The notes under the pieces: generated by a model
Databases searched by the model: none
Seen by the model: the letters and a program-made list of their open reading frames with translations, nothing else
What the model was told of the DNA's origin: nothing
Assembly (NCBI GenBank): GCA_001767455.1
Contig: MELC01000029.1
Location: 1-38,303 of the forward strand
Source: Acidobacteria bacterium RIFCSPLOWO2_12_FULL_66_21
GTDB taxonomy: Bacteria; Acidobacteriota; Vicinamibacteria; Vicinamibacterales; 2-12-FULL-66-21
DNA: 38,303 nucleotides
Direction: 5' to 3'
Translations under genes and position numbers: made by a program
In this document: positions 1 to 8,117 of the stretch, in pieces
Numbering within the stretch: position 1 is the stretch's first letter
Layout of the letters: each line of letters starts with the position of its first letter

Positions 1-1
1 C

Positions 2-1297
2 GCCCCCGCCCCCGTCCCCGTCCCCGTCCCCATCCCCGCCCTCGAGCTGTCGACGCTGAAGGACATGAGCGTCACCGAGCTGACGAAGGTCGCCAAGCAG
101 ATCGACGTGCCCGGCGCGACCGGCATGCGCAAGCAGGAGCTGATCTTCGAGATCCTGAAGACGCGCGCCGAAAAGAGCGGGCTGCTCTTCTCGGAAGGCG
201 TCCTCGAGACGCTGCCCGACGGCTTCGGCTTCCTCCGCGCGCCGGACTACAACTACCTGCCCGGCCCGGACGACATCTACGTGTCCCCCTCGCAGATCCG
301 GAAGTTCGATCTCCACACCGGCGACACCGTGTCGGGGCAGATCCGCCAGCCGAAGGAAGGCGAGCGGTACTTCGCGCTGATCAAGGTCGAGGCGGTGAAC
401 TTCGAGCCGCCGGATCGCTCGCGGGAGAAGATCTTCTTCGAGAACCTGACGCCGCTCTACCCCGATCAGCGGATCCATCTCGAGACGGTGTCCGACAACC
501 TGTCGGCGCGCGTCATGGACCTGATGGTCCCGATCGGCAAGGGCCAGCGCGGCCTCATCGTCGCGCCGCCGCGCACCGGCAAGACGATGCTGCTCCAGAA
601 CATCGCGAACAGCATCACGACGAACCACCCGGAGATCTACCTGATCGTGCTGCTCATCGACGAGCGGCCGGAAGAGGTCACCGACATGCAGCGGTCGGTG
701 AAGGGGGAGGTCATCTCGTCCACGTTCGACGAGCCGGCGACCCGCCACGTGCAGGTGGCCGAGATGGTGATTGAAAAGGCCAAGCGCCTCGTCGAGCACA
801 AGAAGGACGTCGTCATCCTGCTCGACTCGGTGACGCGCCTGGCGCGCGCCTACAACACCATCGTGCCGCCGTCGGGCAAGGTGCTGTCGGGCGGCGTGGA
901 CAGCAACGCGCTCCAGCGGCCGAAGCGGTTCTTCGGCGCCGCGCGCAACATCGAGAGCGGCGGGTCGCTGACGATCGTCGCCACCGCGCTCGTCGACACC
1001 GGCTCGCGCATGGACGAAGTGATCTTCGAGGAGTTCAAAGGGACCGGCAACCTCGAGATCCACCTCGATCGCAAGCTCACCGACCGGCGAGTGTTCCCGT
1101 CGATCGACATCACGAAGAGCGGCACGCGCAAGGAAGAGATGCTCATCCCGAAGGAGGATCTCAACCGCGTGTGGGTGCTGCGCAAGGTGCTGACGCCGCT
1201 CTCCCCCACCGAGGCGATGGAGCTCCTGCTCTCGAAGATGGCGAAGACCAAGTCGAACGCCGAGTTCCTCGGCTCGATGGCCAACGGAAGCAGGTAG
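2..1297 (+). CDS. rho: Transcription termination factor Rho, 5' end outside the window
   Basis: Rho is a hexameric RNA-dependent ATPase that ends transcription by pulling nascent RNA out of RNA polymerase. The frame is open to the left edge and encodes Ala-Pro/Val-Pro repeats before the conserved [12 protein letters not shown] segment, so the ATG at 65 is probably internal and the real start lies upstream. Counting from that Met, the N-terminal helical domain comes first ([11 protein letters not shown]), then the cold-shock RNA-binding domain ([26 protein letters not shown]), then the RecA-type ATPase with P-loop APPRTGKT near residue 168, Walker [11 protein letters not shown]-loop [13 protein letters not shown] and the arginine-finger region SGTRKEE. 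It ends in the usual short tail. All key residues are present, so this is taken as the functional copy. Two further partial copies of its 3' end lie at 10672 and 11839. A family A palindrome begins 11 bases after the stop. Confidence 0.97.
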   Translation, partial: APAPVPVPVPIPALELSTLKDMSVTELTKVAKQIDVPGATGMRKQELIFEILKTRAEKSGLLFSEGVLETLPDGFGFLRAPDYNYLPGPDDIYVSPSQIRKFDLHTGDTVSGQIRQPKEGERYFALIKVEAVNFEPPDRSREKIFFENLTPLYPDQRIHLETVSDNLSARVMDLMVPIGKGQRGLIVAPPRTGKTMLLQNIANSITTNHPEIYLIVLLIDERPEEVTDMQRSVKGEVISSTFDEPATRHVQVAEMVIEKAKRLVEHKKDVVILLDSVTRLARAYNTIVPPSGKVLSGGVDSNALQRPKRFFGAARNIESGGSLTIVATALVDTGSRMDEVIFEEFKGTGNLEIHLDRKLTDRRVFPSIDITKSGTRKEEMLIPKEDLNRVWVLRKVLTPLSPTEAMELLLSKMAKTKSNAEFLGSMANGSR

Positions 1298-1308
1298 GCC
1301 GAGCCTGT

Positions 1309-1516
1309 CAATTGCCGATTGGCGATTGCAGATTGCCGATTGCAGATTGCCGATCGCCTGCCTCGCCGAAGCGTTGGCGAAGGCGGGACGGATTGTCGAT
1401 TGGTGATTGCCCGGCGCATCCGGCGGTAGTGGCCACCAATCGACAATCTCACAATCCGTCGATCGACAACCGGCACTCGTCAATCCGTAGATCGGCAATC
1501 GCCAATCGGCAGTCGG
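1309..1516. repeat. Family A heptad palindrome, copy A1
   Basis: The left arm consists of degenerate 7-base units such as GATTGCC and GATTGGC. The core at 1391-1448 contains GCCCGGCGCATCCGGCGG. The right arm carries the same units in the opposite orientation (CAATCGC, CAATCGG). The two arms could pair into a long imperfect hairpin or cruciform. The left end GTCAATTGCC resembles the left ends of copies A4, A5 and A7. It fills nearly the whole gap between rho and the next gene. Confidence 0.85.
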
Positions 1517-1552
1517 CGCTCGGCGCTGGCGAATTTTCGATTGGGCCTGTGC

Positions 1553-1558
1553 TAGTCT
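1553..1558 (+). promoter_or_regulatory. TANNNT -10 hexamer, 6 bases before the start
   Basis: TAGTCT is separated by six bases from the GTG at 1565. RNA would then begin at or next to the start codon. No Shine-Dalgarno sequence is visible. The same spacing recurs at six other genes in the window. No convincing -35 box is seen. Confidence 0.4.
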
Positions 1559-1564
1559 GAACCC

Positions 1565-2035
1565 GTGGATTTCGAGCGGCTCCAGGCCGTGTTGCGCGCG
1601 CTGGAAGCCCACGGCGTGCGCTACGCGATTGTCGGCGCCGTGGCGCTGAACGTCCATGGCCTGGCGCGCTTCACCGAGGATCTCGACATCTTCGTCGAGC
1701 CCGAGCAGGGGAACATCGCACGCCTGCGCGCGGCGCTGGCGTCGGTCTTTGACGACCCCGAGATCGAAGACATCACGGCCGCCGATCTTCTTGGTCCCTA
1801 TCCCGCCATCCAGTACGTGCCCCCCGAAGGGGCGTTCCACCTCGACATCGTCACCAGGCTCGGCGAGGCGTTCGCTTTCGAGGATCTGCAGACCGAGCGC
1901 GTTCCGTTCGGGGATATCACCATCACCGTGGTCACGCCACGCATGCTCTACGACATGAAGAAGAACACTGTCCGACTCAAGGACCGGGCGGACGCCGAAC
2001 TGCTGCGCCTGCGCTTTGGCTTCGAGGAGGAGTAG
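1565..2035 (+). CDS. Nucleotidyltransferase-fold protein (MNT/AbiEii-like), putative toxin-antitoxin component
   Basis: A 156-residue protein with the signature of the minimal nucleotidyltransferase fold: an N-terminal helix, then IVGAVALNVHG (normally a GG or GA pair), then TEDLDIFV, whose two acidic residues match the metal-binding D-x-D. A further carboxylate is offered by FHLDIVTR near residue 99. Such proteins transfer a nucleotide to protein or RNA and are found in two-gene toxin-antitoxin and abortive-infection systems. The start is GTG with a TANNNT box six bases upstream. The next gene starts directly after the stop codon, giving a tight two-gene unit. Family membership is read from motifs. 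Which partner would be the toxin, and the substrate, cannot be told from sequence. A lone housekeeping role is less likely given the pairing. Confidence 0.75.
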   Translation: MDFERLQAVLRALEAHGVRYAIVGAVALNVHGLARFTEDLDIFVEPEQGNIARLRAALASVFDDPEIEDITAADLLGPYPAIQYVPPEGAFHLDIVTRLGEAFAFEDLQTERVPFGDITITVVTPRMLYDMKKNTVRLKDRADAELLRLRFGFEEE

Positions 2036-2245
2036 ATGCCGGTGCGAAAGTTCCGGAGCGTGGAAGAGATGAGTCAGCCGATCTGGCGCCAGCCGGGGGA
2101 CCCCGCCCTGTACCGCACCATGGCGGCGCTCTGGGAAACCGGCACACGGACATCGCGCCGACGATACCCTCCCGGAGTGCACAAGCATCGGTCCGTCGCG
2201 GAGATGCATCGGGTCCAGGAGTCCTGGGCCGCTGACCGCAAGTAG
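2036..2245 (+). CDS. Small protein paired with the nucleotidyltransferase
   Basis: A 69-residue basic protein whose ATG follows the upstream TAG with no gap, so translation is probably coupled. It starts with VRKFRSVEEM and has a related segment HKHRSVAEMH near residue 50, with a YPPGVH motif between them. Small proteins opening with a K-F-R-S-V-E-E-M segment and an R-x-P-P-G-V-x-x-x-R-S core are, from memory, a recurring companion of nucleotidyltransferase genes in environmental bacteria. It is probably the second half of a toxin-antitoxin-like pair. No catalytic motif, membrane segment or DNA-binding fold is evident. Confidence 0.65.
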   Translation: MPVRKFRSVEEMSQPIWRQPGDPALYRTMAALWETGTRTSRRRYPPGVHKHRSVAEMHRVQESWAADRK

Positions 2246-2341
2246 GACATCGCGCGCCGCATCGGCACGATCTTCGCGCTTGCGTGCCGACACGAGACGA
2301 TGGCATCGTCGTCGATGGGGTCGGGAGAAAGAGCAATTCGA

Positions 2342-4066
2342 ATGGCCCCGATCTGCGCTGCGAACGCTGACGTCCTCACCTGCCTCCACATCCATTTCGG
2401 CCATCGATCCTTCCGACCGGGACAAGGGCGGGTCGTCGCCGCCGTCCTGAGCGGACGCGACGTGCTCGCGGTGATGCCGACCGGGTCGGGAAAATCGCTC
2501 GGATACCAATTGCCCGCGGTGATTCTGCCCGGAACGACGCTCGTCGTCTCGCCGCTGATCTCGTTGATGAAAGATCAGGTGGACGAGCTCAATCGGCGCG
2601 GCATCCCCTCGGCCGCCGTCCATTCGATGCTCTCGAATGAAGCGCGGTACGAGGTGTTCGACGCCGCGCGCGCGGGGAAGCTGCGGCTGCTCTATGTCGC
2701 ACCGGAGCGGTTCGCGTCCGACGACTTCCTGCGAGTGCTGCACGCGCTCGCGATCGCCCGCTTCATCATCGACGAGGCGCACTGCGTGTCGCAGTGGGGC
2801 CACGATTTCCGCCCGGACTACCGGCGCCTGCGGGCCGCGGCAGCCTCGTGCCGCGCGATCGACGGTGCGGCGCGACCGCCCATTGCCGCGTTCACGGCGA
2901 CGGCGACCCCCGAGGTCCGCAAGGACATCGTCGCGATGGTGGGCCTCGACGAGCCGGAGGTTCTCGTCGCCGGTTTCGATCGCCCCAACATCCACCTGCG
3001 GGTGGTGCCGGTCGGCGACGAGATGGAGAAACACGAGCTGCTGCCGCAACTGGTCAGCGGCCGCCGCGCGCTCGTGTATGCCGCGACCCGCCGCAGCACC
3101 GAGGCGGCATCGGCGACCCTGGCGGCGGCAGGTGTCCAGGCGGCCGCGTACCACGCGGGGCTGAAGGACGAAGAGCGCACGCGCGTGCAGGACGCGTTCG
3201 CGGCCGGCTCGCTGCGCGTCGTGTGCGCCACCAACGCGTTTGGGATGGGCATCGATCGGCCGGACGTGGACGCCGTGGTACATTTCGCGATTCCCGGTTC
3301 CGTCGAAGCCTATTACCAGGAGATCGGCCGCGCCGGTCGCGATGGACGTCCCGCGACCGCGACGCTGCTCTGGGACTACGCCGATGTCGCCACCCGGCAA
3401 TTCCTGATCGACGGTCCCCGCCGCGAGAGGCCGGCCCGTGCCGGCCTCCCTCGCGGGCGTGCGGACGGCCCTGGCGCGCCAGACCCGGCTATGGACGCGG
3501 TCGAGGTCGCGCGGCGGAAGGACATCGAGCACAGGAAGCTGCAACGGATGATCGGGTACGCGGAAACGGGGCACTGCCTTCGTGCGACGATCCTTCACTA
3601 TTTTGGCGACACCACCGCCCGGGAACCGTGCCGCGCGTGCGGCACGTGTGAGCCGCAGGGGATCGACGCGTACGAGCGCGAGCTCGTGCGCAAGATCCTC
3701 TCGGGCGTGGCACGCGGTGGTGAGCGCTACGGCCGACGAAAGATCGCCGCCATGCTCGCTGGCGAGACCAGCGACCTTCCGCCGAACCTCGCGGGGCTCT
3801 CGACGACCGGGCTGCTGCGGCACGAGCAGCCGGACACCATTGAGCGCTGGATCGACGCGACGGTCTCCGCGGGGCTGCTCGCGGTCTCTGGTGACAAGTA
3901 CCGGACGCTCAGCGTGACCACTCGGGGCAGGGACGTGATGACCGGACGCGCCGGAGACCTGCGGATGTCCGCGCCGGCGAGGGTCGCCGCTTTCTCCACA
4001 TGGCGCCGCGTTCGATCGCCGCGCGGATTGGCGCATCGCCATCGGCCGTTCTCCAACCGCTGGTGA
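2342..4066 (+). CDS. recQ: ATP-dependent DNA helicase RecQ, no HRDC domain
   Basis: RecQ unwinds DNA 3' to 5' in recombination and fork repair. Helicase motifs appear in order: motif 0 FGHRSFRPGQ, Walker A MPTGSGKS, motif Ia SPLISLMKDQV, DEAH box IIDEAHCVSQWGHDFRPDYR, motif III FTATATP, motif IV LVYAATRRS, motif V ATNAFGMGIDRPDVD and motif VI QEIGRAGRDG. A four-cysteine zinc site (GHCLRATILHYFGD, then CRACGTC) and a winged-helix RQC domain follow. An Arg/Gly-rich insertion lies just after motif VI. After the RQC end (LSVTTRGRDVM) the protein runs into about 40 Arg/Ser-rich residues of low similarity and stops. No HRDC domain is present, so the 3' end may have been remodelled by the adjacent repeat. 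ATG 2342 is preferred because GGGAGAAAGAG lies upstream and motif 0 follows at a normal distance; ATG 2300 is possible. Confidence 0.9.
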   Translation: MAPICAANADVLTCLHIHFGHRSFRPGQGRVVAAVLSGRDVLAVMPTGSGKSLGYQLPAVILPGTTLVVSPLISLMKDQVDELNRRGIPSAAVHSMLSNEARYEVFDAARAGKLRLLYVAPERFASDDFLRVLHALAIARFIIDEAHCVSQWGHDFRPDYRRLRAAAASCRAIDGAARPPIAAFTATATPEVRKDIVAMVGLDEPEVLVAGFDRPNIHLRVVPVGDEMEKHELLPQLVSGRRALVYAATRRSTEAASATLAAAGVQAAAYHAGLKDEERTRVQDAFAAGSLRVVCATNAFGMGIDRPDVDAVVHFAIPGSVEAYYQEIGRAGRDGRPATATLLWDYADVATRQFLIDGPRRERPARAGLPRGRADGPGAPDPAMDAVEVARRKDIEHRKLQRMIGYAETGHCLRATILHYFGDTTAREPCRACGTCEPQGIDAYERELVRKILSGVARGGERYGRRKIAAMLAGETSDLPPNLAGLSTTGLLRHEQPDTIERWIDATVSAGLLAVSGDKYRTLSVTTRGRDVMTGRAGDLRMSAPARVAAFSTWRRVRSPRGLAHRHRPFSNRW

Positions 4067-4088
4067 GTGGTGTCGATCGACGCAGCGT

Positions 4089-4173
4089 TGATTGCCGATT
4101 GTGGGGGTAGTTCGCTCGATCGAGCCTCGAATCGCCAATCGGCAATCCGTCGATCGGCAATCGGCAATCGCCG
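4089..4173. repeat. Family A heptad palindrome, short copy A2 without the usual core
   Basis: A short left arm (GATTGCCGATTG) is joined by about 30 unrelated bases to a right arm of CAATCGG/CAATCCG units. The conserved CATCCGGCGG core is missing. It lies 22 bases after the recQ stop, between convergent genes. Confidence 0.7.
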
Positions 4174-4208
4174 AGGCTCACTTCAACACTCGGAGCCTCG
4201 GCGCTGGG

Positions 4209-4226
4209 GCAGCCCTGAAGGGCTGC
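4209..4226. repeat. Perfect hairpin between convergent genes
   Basis: GCAGCCCT and AGGGCTGC are exact inverted arms around a central GA. The hairpin sits 11 bases from the stop of the minus-strand oxidoreductase gene. No T-run follows on either strand, so it is more likely an interspersed hairpin repeat or RNA 3'-end structure than a classical intrinsic terminator. Confidence 0.5.
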
Positions 4227-4236
4227 GCTACAGGTA

Positions 4237-5268
4237 TCAGCGCGCCACCGCGTATGCGCCCTCGACGATCCGTAAGGTTTCGAGGTTGTCCTCGGGCCCG
4301 GTCTCGAACGGCCCGCCGTCCTCCAGCCGATCGACGAAGTGCGCGATGGCGGCTGCATAGGACGCGCTGTAGTTCGCCTGCAGATCCAGAGTCACATCCT
4401 CCTCGACATCGCCTCGGAATCGAAGGTGGTCGCGCTCGAGCGTGATGGCGCCGCGCGTCCCGAGGACCTCGAGGCGATCGAACTGCTCCGGAGGATGGCC
4501 GTGCGCCATGAAGTCGCCGATGAGCGACACGGCGGCGCCGTCCGCGGTGGCGAGCAGGAGGGACGCACGATCCTCACCGCGAACCGCCGGGCACGACCTT
4601 CCGAGCTCCGCGCCGGCGAGCGACAACGGTCCCAGGAGGAACCGCAGCGTGTCCACCAGGTGGATCAGGTTTTCCATCAGCAGGAATCGATCGAGCGTCG
4701 CGAGCATCGGCTGCCGCGCGAGCGCGGGCAGCGCGCCGTCCGCGCCGGGCAGGAGTCCTGAGGTCAGCAGCGACATCGTGACGGTGCGTACCTCACCGAC
4801 TCGCCCTTCACGGAGCCACTCGGCGATGCGGCGATAGTGCGGGCGAAACCGCCAGTTCTCGTGCACCATGAGCCGGCCGCCTTCGCGCGGACGCGCTTCG
4901 GCGCCCAAGCCCAAGTCCGCGACGAGCGCCTCGGCTTCCGCAAGCGTTGGCGCGAGCGGTTTCTGGCAGAGGATCGCCAGCGCGTGTCGCGCCGCCAGCC
5001 GGCAGATTGGCGCGTGCGCTTCTCGCGGCGCTGCCACGTCAATCGCGTCAAGACGCTCCCTGCTCAGCATCGTCTCGACGGATTCGTACACGGCCGGGAT
5101 GCCGAAGGCTTCCGCTCGTGACCGCGCCGCGGCGACGTTCGGGTCGGCGATCGCGACTACCGTCGCGCGGCCGGCCAGCCGTGCCCACGACTCGAGGTGA
5201 TATCGAGTGACCCACCCGGCCCCGGCGAGCCCCACACGCAGCCGTTGGTCACTCGTCTTCATCGTCAT
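4237..5268 (-). CDS. Gfo/Idh/MocA-family NAD(P)-dependent oxidoreductase
   Basis: A protein of about 343 residues with an N-terminal Rossmann fold (RVGLAGAGWVTRYHLESW) and the family's EKP-type motif in the altered form CQKPLAPTLAEAE near residue 105, followed by a C-terminal substrate domain (VHENWRFRPHYRRI, HLVDTLRFL). Members oxidise or reduce sugars, inositols or sugar acids with NAD(P). The start is the ATG at 5268, which overlaps the TGA of dctM as ATGA. The longer frame to 5304 would run into dctM. It is the last gene of a TRAP-transporter operon, so its substrate is probably the imported sugar acid or its product. The usual Glu before Lys-Pro is replaced by Gln, which is worth noting because that Lys is the catalytic residue in many members and is retained. 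Confidence 0.88.
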   Translation of the reverse strand: MTMKTSDQRLRVGLAGAGWVTRYHLESWARLAGRATVVAIADPNVAAARSRAEAFGIPAVYESVETMLSRERLDAIDVAAPREAHAPICRLAARHALAILCQKPLAPTLAEAEALVADLGLGAEARPREGGRLMVHENWRFRPHYRRIAEWLREGRVGEVRTVTMSLLTSGLLPGADGALPALARQPMLATLDRFLLMENLIHLVDTLRFLLGPLSLAGAELGRSCPAVRGEDRASLLLATADGAAVSLIGDFMAHGHPPEQFDRLEVLGTRGAITLERDHLRFRGDVEEDVTLDLQANYSASYAAAIAHFVDRLEDGGPFETGPEDNLETLRIVEGAYAVAR

Positions 5269-6557
5269 CGCCCGGAACCTGCCATGGCCAGCCGCGGAAT
5301 CCACAAGACGATGTCAGGAAACAGCACCGCAAACACGACGACCGCGAGCGAGATGAGGTAGAACGGCACCAGCGCCCGGACGGCATCGGCGGCCGACAGG
5401 CCGGCGAGGTCCGCCGCGATCAGCAGGCAGAGACCGTACGGCGGGGTGATGAGGCCGATGGCCAGAGTGAGGACGACGACGAGCCCCATGTGATACGGGT
5501 CGATGCCTCCCGCCGACGCGATCTGGCCGACGATCGGCTGGAGGATGATGATCGCCGGAACCGCATCCATGAAGGTGCCGACGATGAGGAAGACCGCGAT
5601 CACGCTGGCGAAGATACCGACCCTCGAACCGAGCAGCCCCAGTCCCTCGAGCCCCGACACGACGCCCTGGGGCACGGCGTAATACGCAAGGACCCAGCCC
5701 CACAGCGACGCGGCCGCCACGCACAGCAGCGACAGCGAAAAGAGGCCGATGCTGTCCTCCGTCAACCGGAACAGCTTTCGAAGGCCGAAGTCGTGCGACG
5801 CGGCGCACAGGATCAGAACGTACAGAACAGCGATCACCGAGGCTTCGGTCGCCGTGAACAGGCCGCCCAGAATCCCGCCGATCACGATCACGGGAATGAC
5901 GAGCGGCGGCCACGCCGAGCGCGCTGACGAGCGCAGCCGGCCCACCGAGAACGGCGCGACGTCGCCGATGTCGAGCCGCGCGGCCACGCGCCGGGACCAC
6001 GCCATCTGGATGAACCCAATCAGCAGCCCGGGCACGATCCCCGACAGGAACATCGCGCCGACCGAGAGACCCGCCGTGGCCGCATAGATGATCATCATCA
6101 GGCTCGGCGGAATGATGTTGCCGAGGGTCGATGACGCCGCGGTGAGGCCGGCGCTGAATCCCGCCGGGTAACCCTCGCGTTTCATCGCGGGGATCATGAT
6201 CGAGCCGACGCCCAGTGTTTCCGCCGAGGACACGCCCGAGATGCCCGCGAAGATCATGCACACGGTGACGTTGACGTACGCCAGCCCGCCGCGCATCCAC
6301 CCGACCGCCGCGCGCGAGAGGTCGATCAGCCGGACCGACGCTCCGGACTCGTTCATCGCCTGTGCGACGAACAGGAAGAACGGGACGGCCAGCAGCGGGA
6401 AGTTGTTCAGACCGACCCAGATGCGCTGGGGCACGATCGACAGCGGGACGTCCCCCTGCGCGGCGATCGCGAGCGTCGCCGAGATGAACATCGAGAAGGC
6501 GACGGGCACGCGAAGCAGGCACAGGACGACGAACGACCCGAATAGGAGGAAGAGCAT
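5265..6557 (-). CDS. dctM: TRAP transporter large permease (DctM family)
   Basis: A 430-residue membrane protein with about a dozen hydrophobic segments along its length and the DctM-type signatures PFFLFVAQAMN, GISGVSSAETLGVG, GLTAASSTLGNIIPPS and, near the C-terminus, GLITPPYG. It forms the sodium-driven transmembrane channel of a tripartite ATP-independent periplasmic transporter together with the small DctQ-like subunit. The ATG shares its first base with the upstream TAA (TAATG) and its stop overlaps the next start (ATGA), so the three membrane and enzyme genes are translationally coupled. Length is normal for the family. The substrate cannot be read from this subunit; neighbours suggest a sugar acid. 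Confidence 0.93.
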   Translation of the reverse strand: MLFLLFGSFVVLCLLRVPVAFSMFISATLAIAAQGDVPLSIVPQRIWVGLNNFPLLAVPFFLFVAQAMNESGASVRLIDLSRAAVGWMRGGLAYVNVTVCMIFAGISGVSSAETLGVGSIMIPAMKREGYPAGFSAGLTAASSTLGNIIPPSLMMIIYAATAGLSVGAMFLSGIVPGLLIGFIQMAWSRRVAARLDIGDVAPFSVGRLRSSARSAWPPLVIPVIVIGGILGGLFTATEASVIAVLYVLILCAASHDFGLRKLFRLTEDSIGLFSLSLLCVAAASLWGWVLAYYAVPQGVVSGLEGLGLLGSRVGIFASVIAVFLIVGTFMDAVPAIIILQPIVGQIASAGGIDPYHMGLVVVLTLAIGLITPPYGLCLLIAADLAGLSAADAVRALVPFYLISLAVVVFAVLFPDIVLWIPRLAMAGSGR

Positions 6558-7051
6558 TATTCCGCCGCCGGCGGCCGCCGCTCCAACGGGCGACCTGCGC
6601 GAAACGCGCGATAGTCGGCGAGCAGGTTCATGACCGAGTACGCGATCGCAAGCGCGCCAAACACCGGGATCGCGGCGTAGACGAGGGCCATGTTGATCCG
6701 GGAGTTGGTCGCCGTTCGAAAGATCCCGGTCCGCGTGTATCCGATTCCTTGCACCAGCAGGAAGGCGGTGAATCCGAGTACGCAGACGTCCGGGATGATG
6801 TCGAGCAGGAGCTTCAGCCTGCCCGTGCTGTCGCGCAAGCGGCGAGGGGTCACGTCCAGCGCGAAGTGCCGCCTCCGCTTGACGCTGAGTGCGGCGCCGA
6901 GCAGCACGACCCAGAAAAACAGGAAGCGTGCGATCTCTTCCGACCAGATGATCGGCAGGTGCAGCACCAGGCGGTTGACCACCTGAAGCGAAACGACAGC
7001 GGTCAGGGCAGCGAAGAGGAAGACGGCGATCACGCCGGTGACTCGGGACAT
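6557..7051 (-). CDS. dctQ: TRAP transporter small permease (DctQ family)
   Basis: A 164-residue protein with four hydrophobic segments and the DctQ-type stretch WSEEIARFLFFWVVLLGAAL near residues 38-57, followed by a basic loop (SVKRRRHFALDV). It is the small membrane partner of DctM. The start at 7051 (MSRVTGVIAVFLF) is chosen because it begins just before the first membrane segment and lies four bases after the dctP stop. A longer open frame upstream overlaps dctP and has no membrane character. The gene lies between the binding-protein and large-permease genes, the usual TRAP order. Confidence 0.9.
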   Translation of the reverse strand: MSRVTGVIAVFLFAALTAVVSLQVVNRLVLHLPIIWSEEIARFLFFWVVLLGAALSVKRRRHFALDVTPRRLRDSTGRLKLLLDIIPDVCVLGFTAFLLVQGIGYTRTGIFRTATNSRINMALVYAAIPVFGALAIAYSVMNLLADYRAFRAGRPLERRPPAAE

Positions 7052-7055
7052 GGGA

Positions 7056-8048
7056 TCAGCGGCCCGCCGCGCGGACCCTCGACAGCAGATCCTGAAGCTG
7101 GAGTTTCCCGGCCACCTGGTCCTGAACCGGGAGTGCCTTGTCGCGCAGCTCGGCGCCATCGAGAGTCGAGAGCCGGACGCCATATCGCTGCTGCATCTCG
7201 GCGAGCGCAGCCGCGTTCCGTTCGACCATGAGCGCGCGCTCCCACTGGGCGGTCTCCCGTGCCTGCCGGCGCACCAACTCCCTGTCGGATTCGGAAAGAC
7301 GGTCGAGCGTCCGGTCGCTGATGAACAGTCCCATGGGCAGTACCAGGTGGCGTGTGGGCGCGATGTACCGCGCGGCCTCGTAGAAGCGATTGCTCAGGAT
7401 CGACGCCGGCTCGTTCTCGGCGCCGTCGATGACGCCCGCCTGCAGCGCTGAATAGACTTCCGAGTACGGCATGGGCACCGGAATCGCGCCGAAGGCCTGC
7501 CAGGTGAGCGCGTCGGCCTCGCCCCCCATGACCCGGACCTTCAGGCCGGCGAGATCGGCTCCGCGTTCGATGGCGCGCCGGCCGTTGAAGAACACGCGAT
7601 CGCCCGACGTCAGCGTGGCGAGGAGCCGGAGGCCATACCGTCGGCCGCAGGCTCGATCGAGCTCGTCGCCGATCGGACCGTCGAATACGGCCGCGAAGTG
7701 ACGTTCGTCCCTGAACAGATACGGAGCGCCGAACAAACCCAGCTCCGGGCAGAACTGGCTCGCATGGCTGAATGCGGCCAGCGCGACGTCCAGGGTGCCG
7801 AGGTGAAGCCCCTCGATCTGCTCCGGCGAATCGCCGAGCTGCGCGGCCGCGTAGACGGCCACCCGAATCCTGCCGCCGGACGCCTGTTCGACGCCTCGAG
7901 CGAACCGGACCGCCGCGAGGTCGTACGGATGGCCGGCCGGCTGATCGTGCCCGATCCGCAGCGCGATGACGTCACGACGGCCGCCGCAGCCGGGAGCCGC
8001 CACCGCCGCGCACGCCGCAAGCAGGGCGATCCGCTGGATGGTTCGCAC
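7056..8048 (-). CDS. dctP: TRAP transporter periplasmic substrate-binding protein (DctP family), probable lipoprotein
   Basis: A 330-residue binding protein. It opens with a short basic stretch and a hydrophobic, Ala-rich segment with cysteines at about residues 12 and 23, so it may be a lipid-anchored protein. The mature part shows DctP-type features: IRIGHDQPAGHP-like opening, LGDSPEQIEGLHLGTLDVAL near residue 75, LAGLKVRVMGG near 165 carrying the arginine that salt-bridges the carboxylate of organic-acid substrates, and YSALQAGVIDGAENEPAS near 200. The start is GTG at 8048, supported by a TATAAT box exactly six bases upstream. A much longer frame extends antisense through the dehydratase gene and is rejected. 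It captures a carboxylated substrate, probably a sugar acid, and feeds DctQM. Confidence 0.9.
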   Translation of the reverse strand: MRTIQRIALLAACAAVAAPGCGGRRDVIALRIGHDQPAGHPYDLAAVRFARGVEQASGGRIRVAVYAAAQLGDSPEQIEGLHLGTLDVALAAFSHASQFCPELGLFGAPYLFRDERHFAAVFDGPIGDELDRACGRRYGLRLLATLTSGDRVFFNGRRAIERGADLAGLKVRVMGGEADALTWQAFGAIPVPMPYSEVYSALQAGVIDGAENEPASILSNRFYEAARYIAPTRHLVLPMGLFISDRTLDRLSESDRELVRRQARETAQWERALMVERNAAALAEMQQRYGVRLSTLDGAELRDKALPVQDQVAGKLQLQDLLSRVRAAGR

Positions 8049-8054
8049 CGACGG

Positions 8055-8060
8055 ATTATA
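8055..8060 (-). promoter_or_regulatory. TATAAT -10 box, 6 bases before the dctP GTG
   Basis: A perfect TATAAT on the minus strand, followed by six bases and the GTG. The implied transcript would have no leader. The intergenic gap to the divergent dehydratase gene is only 69 bases. Confidence 0.55.
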
Positions 8061-8117
8061 GATTAGCGGGCGCGTGCGCCGCAGGGCCTCCTGCGGGTAT
8101 GCTGTCGCGTACACACC

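Noticed and set aside
1309-1516. The CAATCGGCAATC arrays as CRISPR repeats
   Set aside because: Units are 7 bases without spacers of constant length, arms are inverted around a core, and no cas gene is present.
3582-3917. Several Arg/Ser/Pro-rich frames opposite or inside recQ and other genes
   Set aside because: They are typical third-position shadows of GC-rich coding sequence with no motifs or ribosome sites.
4209-4226. The recQ-side hairpin as an intrinsic terminator
   Set aside because: No T-run follows on either strand.
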